64,000 nucleotides of DNA, from contig NZ_JAKSYM010000376.1 in assembly GCF_022829545.1 (NCBI RefSeq), positions 1 to 64,000 on the forward strand, written 5' to 3'. The stretch comes from Methylobacterium sp. J-030 (GTDB lineage Bacteria; Pseudomonadota; Alphaproteobacteria; Rhizobiales; Beijerinckiaceae). This document shows, piece after piece, positions 62,551-64,000 of this stretch. The position numbers were made by a program, and so were the translations under genes. The notes beneath the pieces were generated by a model. It was not told where the DNA came from and made no database searches. It saw only the letters and a program-made list of their open reading frames with translations. How positions within the stretch are numbered: the first letter of the stretch is position 1; every line of letters starts with the position of its first letter.

Positions 62551-63624
62551 CTAGAGGACGAAGACTTTGTCGAGATGCAGGTACGTCCGCTCGGCCAATT
62601 GCAACTTCACGTACCGCGCTCGCTCGCCCGCCAGCAGCACCCGAAGCGGGCGCCCATCCGCGCCGCCAAACGTGTAGCCGCCCTGATCGTGCACGAGACG
62701 CCAATGCTCACCATCCTCGGAGAGGGATACCCGCAACGTCCGCGATCGCTCCCGTGCGGCATCCATGCGATTGAAGACGCGCACCTCGTTCAGGGCGTAT
62801 ACCGACTCCAGATCGACCTGCCACCACGGCGCGTCCTCGATATCGGTGTGGATGCCCGGCCGCCCCGTGGGCGCTCCGTTGAGACATCCGGTCGGCCCAT
62901 CCGCGACGTCGAAGTAGGACCACTCGCTCAGACTGCTCTGGGCTGCCGGCTTGCCGACACTCACGACACCGTTGAAGAGCGGCAGGATCGGGTAAGCCGG
63001 CTTGCGACGGCAGTAAAAGGCCTCGCCATGCCCCACCCCGTCGAGGCGCAACCAGCGCGGGTGCAGGCCAAACCCTTTGAGGAAGGCCGTGACCTCTTCG
63101 AGCGTACAGCCCCCTTCGTAGAGGGGCTGCTCGCTGACCTCGATGTAGACGCCGTCCACGGAAGGCAGGCTCTGGCGCGCGCCCTGCAGCACACGCAGGT
63201 CCGCCCCCTGCGCGTCGATCACCAGCAGGTTGGGCACCCGCCCCGGGCTGTGCGCGGCGACGACCGCGTCGACCGTGGTCGTGACCATGCGCTGCGCCCC
63301 CGTGTAGACGATGTCCGGGTGGTGCTCGGCATGCGCGCCCAGGGCGAACAGGCTGGAGGACTGGCCGCCGTTGCTGGCGACGTTGAACAGCACCGCCTCG
63401 CCCACCCGCTCGGCGCAGACCGCCCGGATCGCCGTGTGGAACGGCAGGTCGGCCAGGTTGGCCTCCAGGATCGCGAAGGCGCCGTCGACCGGCTCGACGT
63501 ACAGGATCGGGCTGGCCCCGCTCGCCGCGTAGTCGTTGCGCTCCTGGCCCTCGTTGGCGCCCACGTGGAGAACGCTTTCTACTGGAAAGCCTGCGATCCC
63601 CATCTGCTCCAAAGCATCCAGCAC
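62551..63624 (-). CDS. FkbM methyltransferase fused to discoidin domain, second copy
   Basis: A 357-residue paralogue of the protein at 39975-41048, with the same domain order. ESVLHVGANEGQERNDYAAS, ILYVEPVDGAFAILEANLAD, ASNGGQSSSLFALGAHAEHH and NLLVIDAQGADLRVLQGARQ are nearly identical to it. The discoidin part (VGKPAAQSSLSEWSYF, APWWQVDLESVYALNEVRVF, ARYVKLQLAERTYLHLDKVF) has diverged more. I chose the GTG at 63624 (VLDALEQMGIAG) because it aligns with ATG 39975 (MLEALVQMGHAG) and gives equal lengths; the frame stays open to 63774, with no similarity there. Confidence 0.85.
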   Translation of the reverse strand: MLDALEQMGIAGFPVESVLHVGANEGQERNDYAASGASPILYVEPVDGAFAILEANLADLPFHTAIRAVCAERVGEAVLFNVASNGGQSSSLFALGAHAEHHPDIVYTGAQRMVTTTVDAVVAAHSPGRVPNLLVIDAQGADLRVLQGARQSLPSVDGVYIEVSEQPLYEGGCTLEEVTAFLKGFGLHPRWLRLDGVGHGEAFYCRRKPAYPILPLFNGVVSVGKPAAQSSLSEWSYFDVADGPTGCLNGAPTGRPGIHTDIEDAPWWQVDLESVYALNEVRVFNRMDAARERSRTLRVSLSEDGEHWRLVHDQGGYTFGGADGRPLRVLLAGERARYVKLQLAERTYLHLDKVFVL

Positions 63625-64000
63625 GAGCGCCTCCGCACCTCCAGACGCCAGTCGAACGCCCGGGGCGGGTCTTATCAGGCTCGGCGTGGCATTACGAAGG
63701 CAAGCTGTGCCGCAACGCCCCTCATGCGCCCTCCGCCGAAGAAGATCCCGGTTCGTCGCGAGAAAGCACGTCAAGACAAAGATTTAGAGCCGTGCCCGAT
63801 CGCATTGCCCACGGTGCACGACAGCCCGCCGTGGCAGATTGATCGGGTGATCCCACCCAACCCCCTTATCTTGAGGTGAACGCGAAGCGGAACTCCAAGG
63901 CGGGCTCCAGGGATCGCGCGGCTGGCTGGAGGTCTCCTTCGAGGCCCGCGCTGCGCTCCGGCGCCTCAGACTAAGAGGTTTGGATGGGGGGGCCGACTGG
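63625..64000. other. Right edge of window, no supported gene
   Basis: High-GC sequence with no credible start or family on either strand up to the window end. Confidence 0.35.

Noticed and set aside
62320..63879. 519-codon frame opposite the second FkbM-discoidin gene
   Set aside because: Antisense shadow; a similar one (39858-40802) lies opposite the first copy, as expected if it only mirrors the sense gene.
1..64000. tRNA, rRNA, CRISPR arrays, cas, retron or TnpB/IscB-type genes
   Set aside because: Looked for on both strands by motif; none seen. Small structured RNAs cannot be excluded by eye.

Overview
The window looks like a piece of accessory DNA from a high-GC alphaproteobacterium. 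A Methylobacterium or Methylorubrum-like host is my best guess, from the insertion sequence (IS) families, the codon use and the DUF5681/ParB-methylase prophage genes; this is inference, because no core marker gene is present. It is a mosaic. Glycan-biosynthesis genes, many of them clearly lower in GC, sit between at least a dozen and a half IS elements or IS fragments and the debris of at least one prophage.

Layout: 1-2.4 kb holds an IS66 remnant, a TylF-like methyltransferase and a beta-propeller glycosidase-like protein. 2.5-4.7 kb holds an IS5 and an IS2-group IS3 element, both with recognisable ends. 4.8-6.1 kb holds small hypothetical genes with terminators. 6.1-11.8 kb is a pile of nested transposons: IS66 split by ISL3, then an integrase-type transposase gene split by an IS5 that is itself split by IS110 and abutted by an internally deleted IS701. 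12.5-14.4 kb holds two FkbM methyltransferases. 14.7-19.8 kb holds IS debris, a glycosyltransferase-like gene, a Nudix hydrolase and phage fragments. 20-23.7 kb holds a glycosyltransferase, a DegT-type sugar aminotransferase and a GNAT acetyltransferase. 23.9-30.3 kb is an IS481/IS630/IS701/IS630/IS5 block in which three neighbouring elements meet at TA dinucleotides. 30.3-33.6 kb holds a glycosyltransferase and an FdtA-FdtB-like fusion. 34.9-39.5 kb is a five-gene operon, coupled by 4-base overlaps, for a CDP-activated C-methylated 6-deoxy sugar. 40-46 kb holds FkbM-discoidin, coiled-coil, SGNH and FkbM genes. 46.5-50 kb is a SWIM/SNF2 helicase. 50.1-58.3 kb holds a broken PIN toxin-antitoxin pair and prophage genes (terminase, DUF5681, ParB-methylase, HNH) cut by an intact IS21. 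58.6-63.6 kb returns to glycan genes: two SGNH proteins, a small secreted protein and a second FkbM-discoidin protein.

The genes read together as a surface-glycan (O-antigen, capsule or glycoprotein) island. Two separate nucleotide-sugar routes are visible: a CDP branched 6-deoxyhexose, and a dTDP 3-amino-3,6-dideoxyhexose whose acetyltransferase could be the GNAT gene. There are three glycosyltransferase candidates, six SAM methyltransferases of glycan-linked families besides the sugar C-methyltransferase, and four SGNH/GDSL proteins likely to add or remove acyl groups. The most novel-looking elements are two 357-residue FkbM methyltransferases ending in a discoidin carbohydrate-binding domain, a small coiled-coil protein family with a conserved C-terminal domain beside them, and a tandem SGNH protein whose first domain has lost its catalytic residues.
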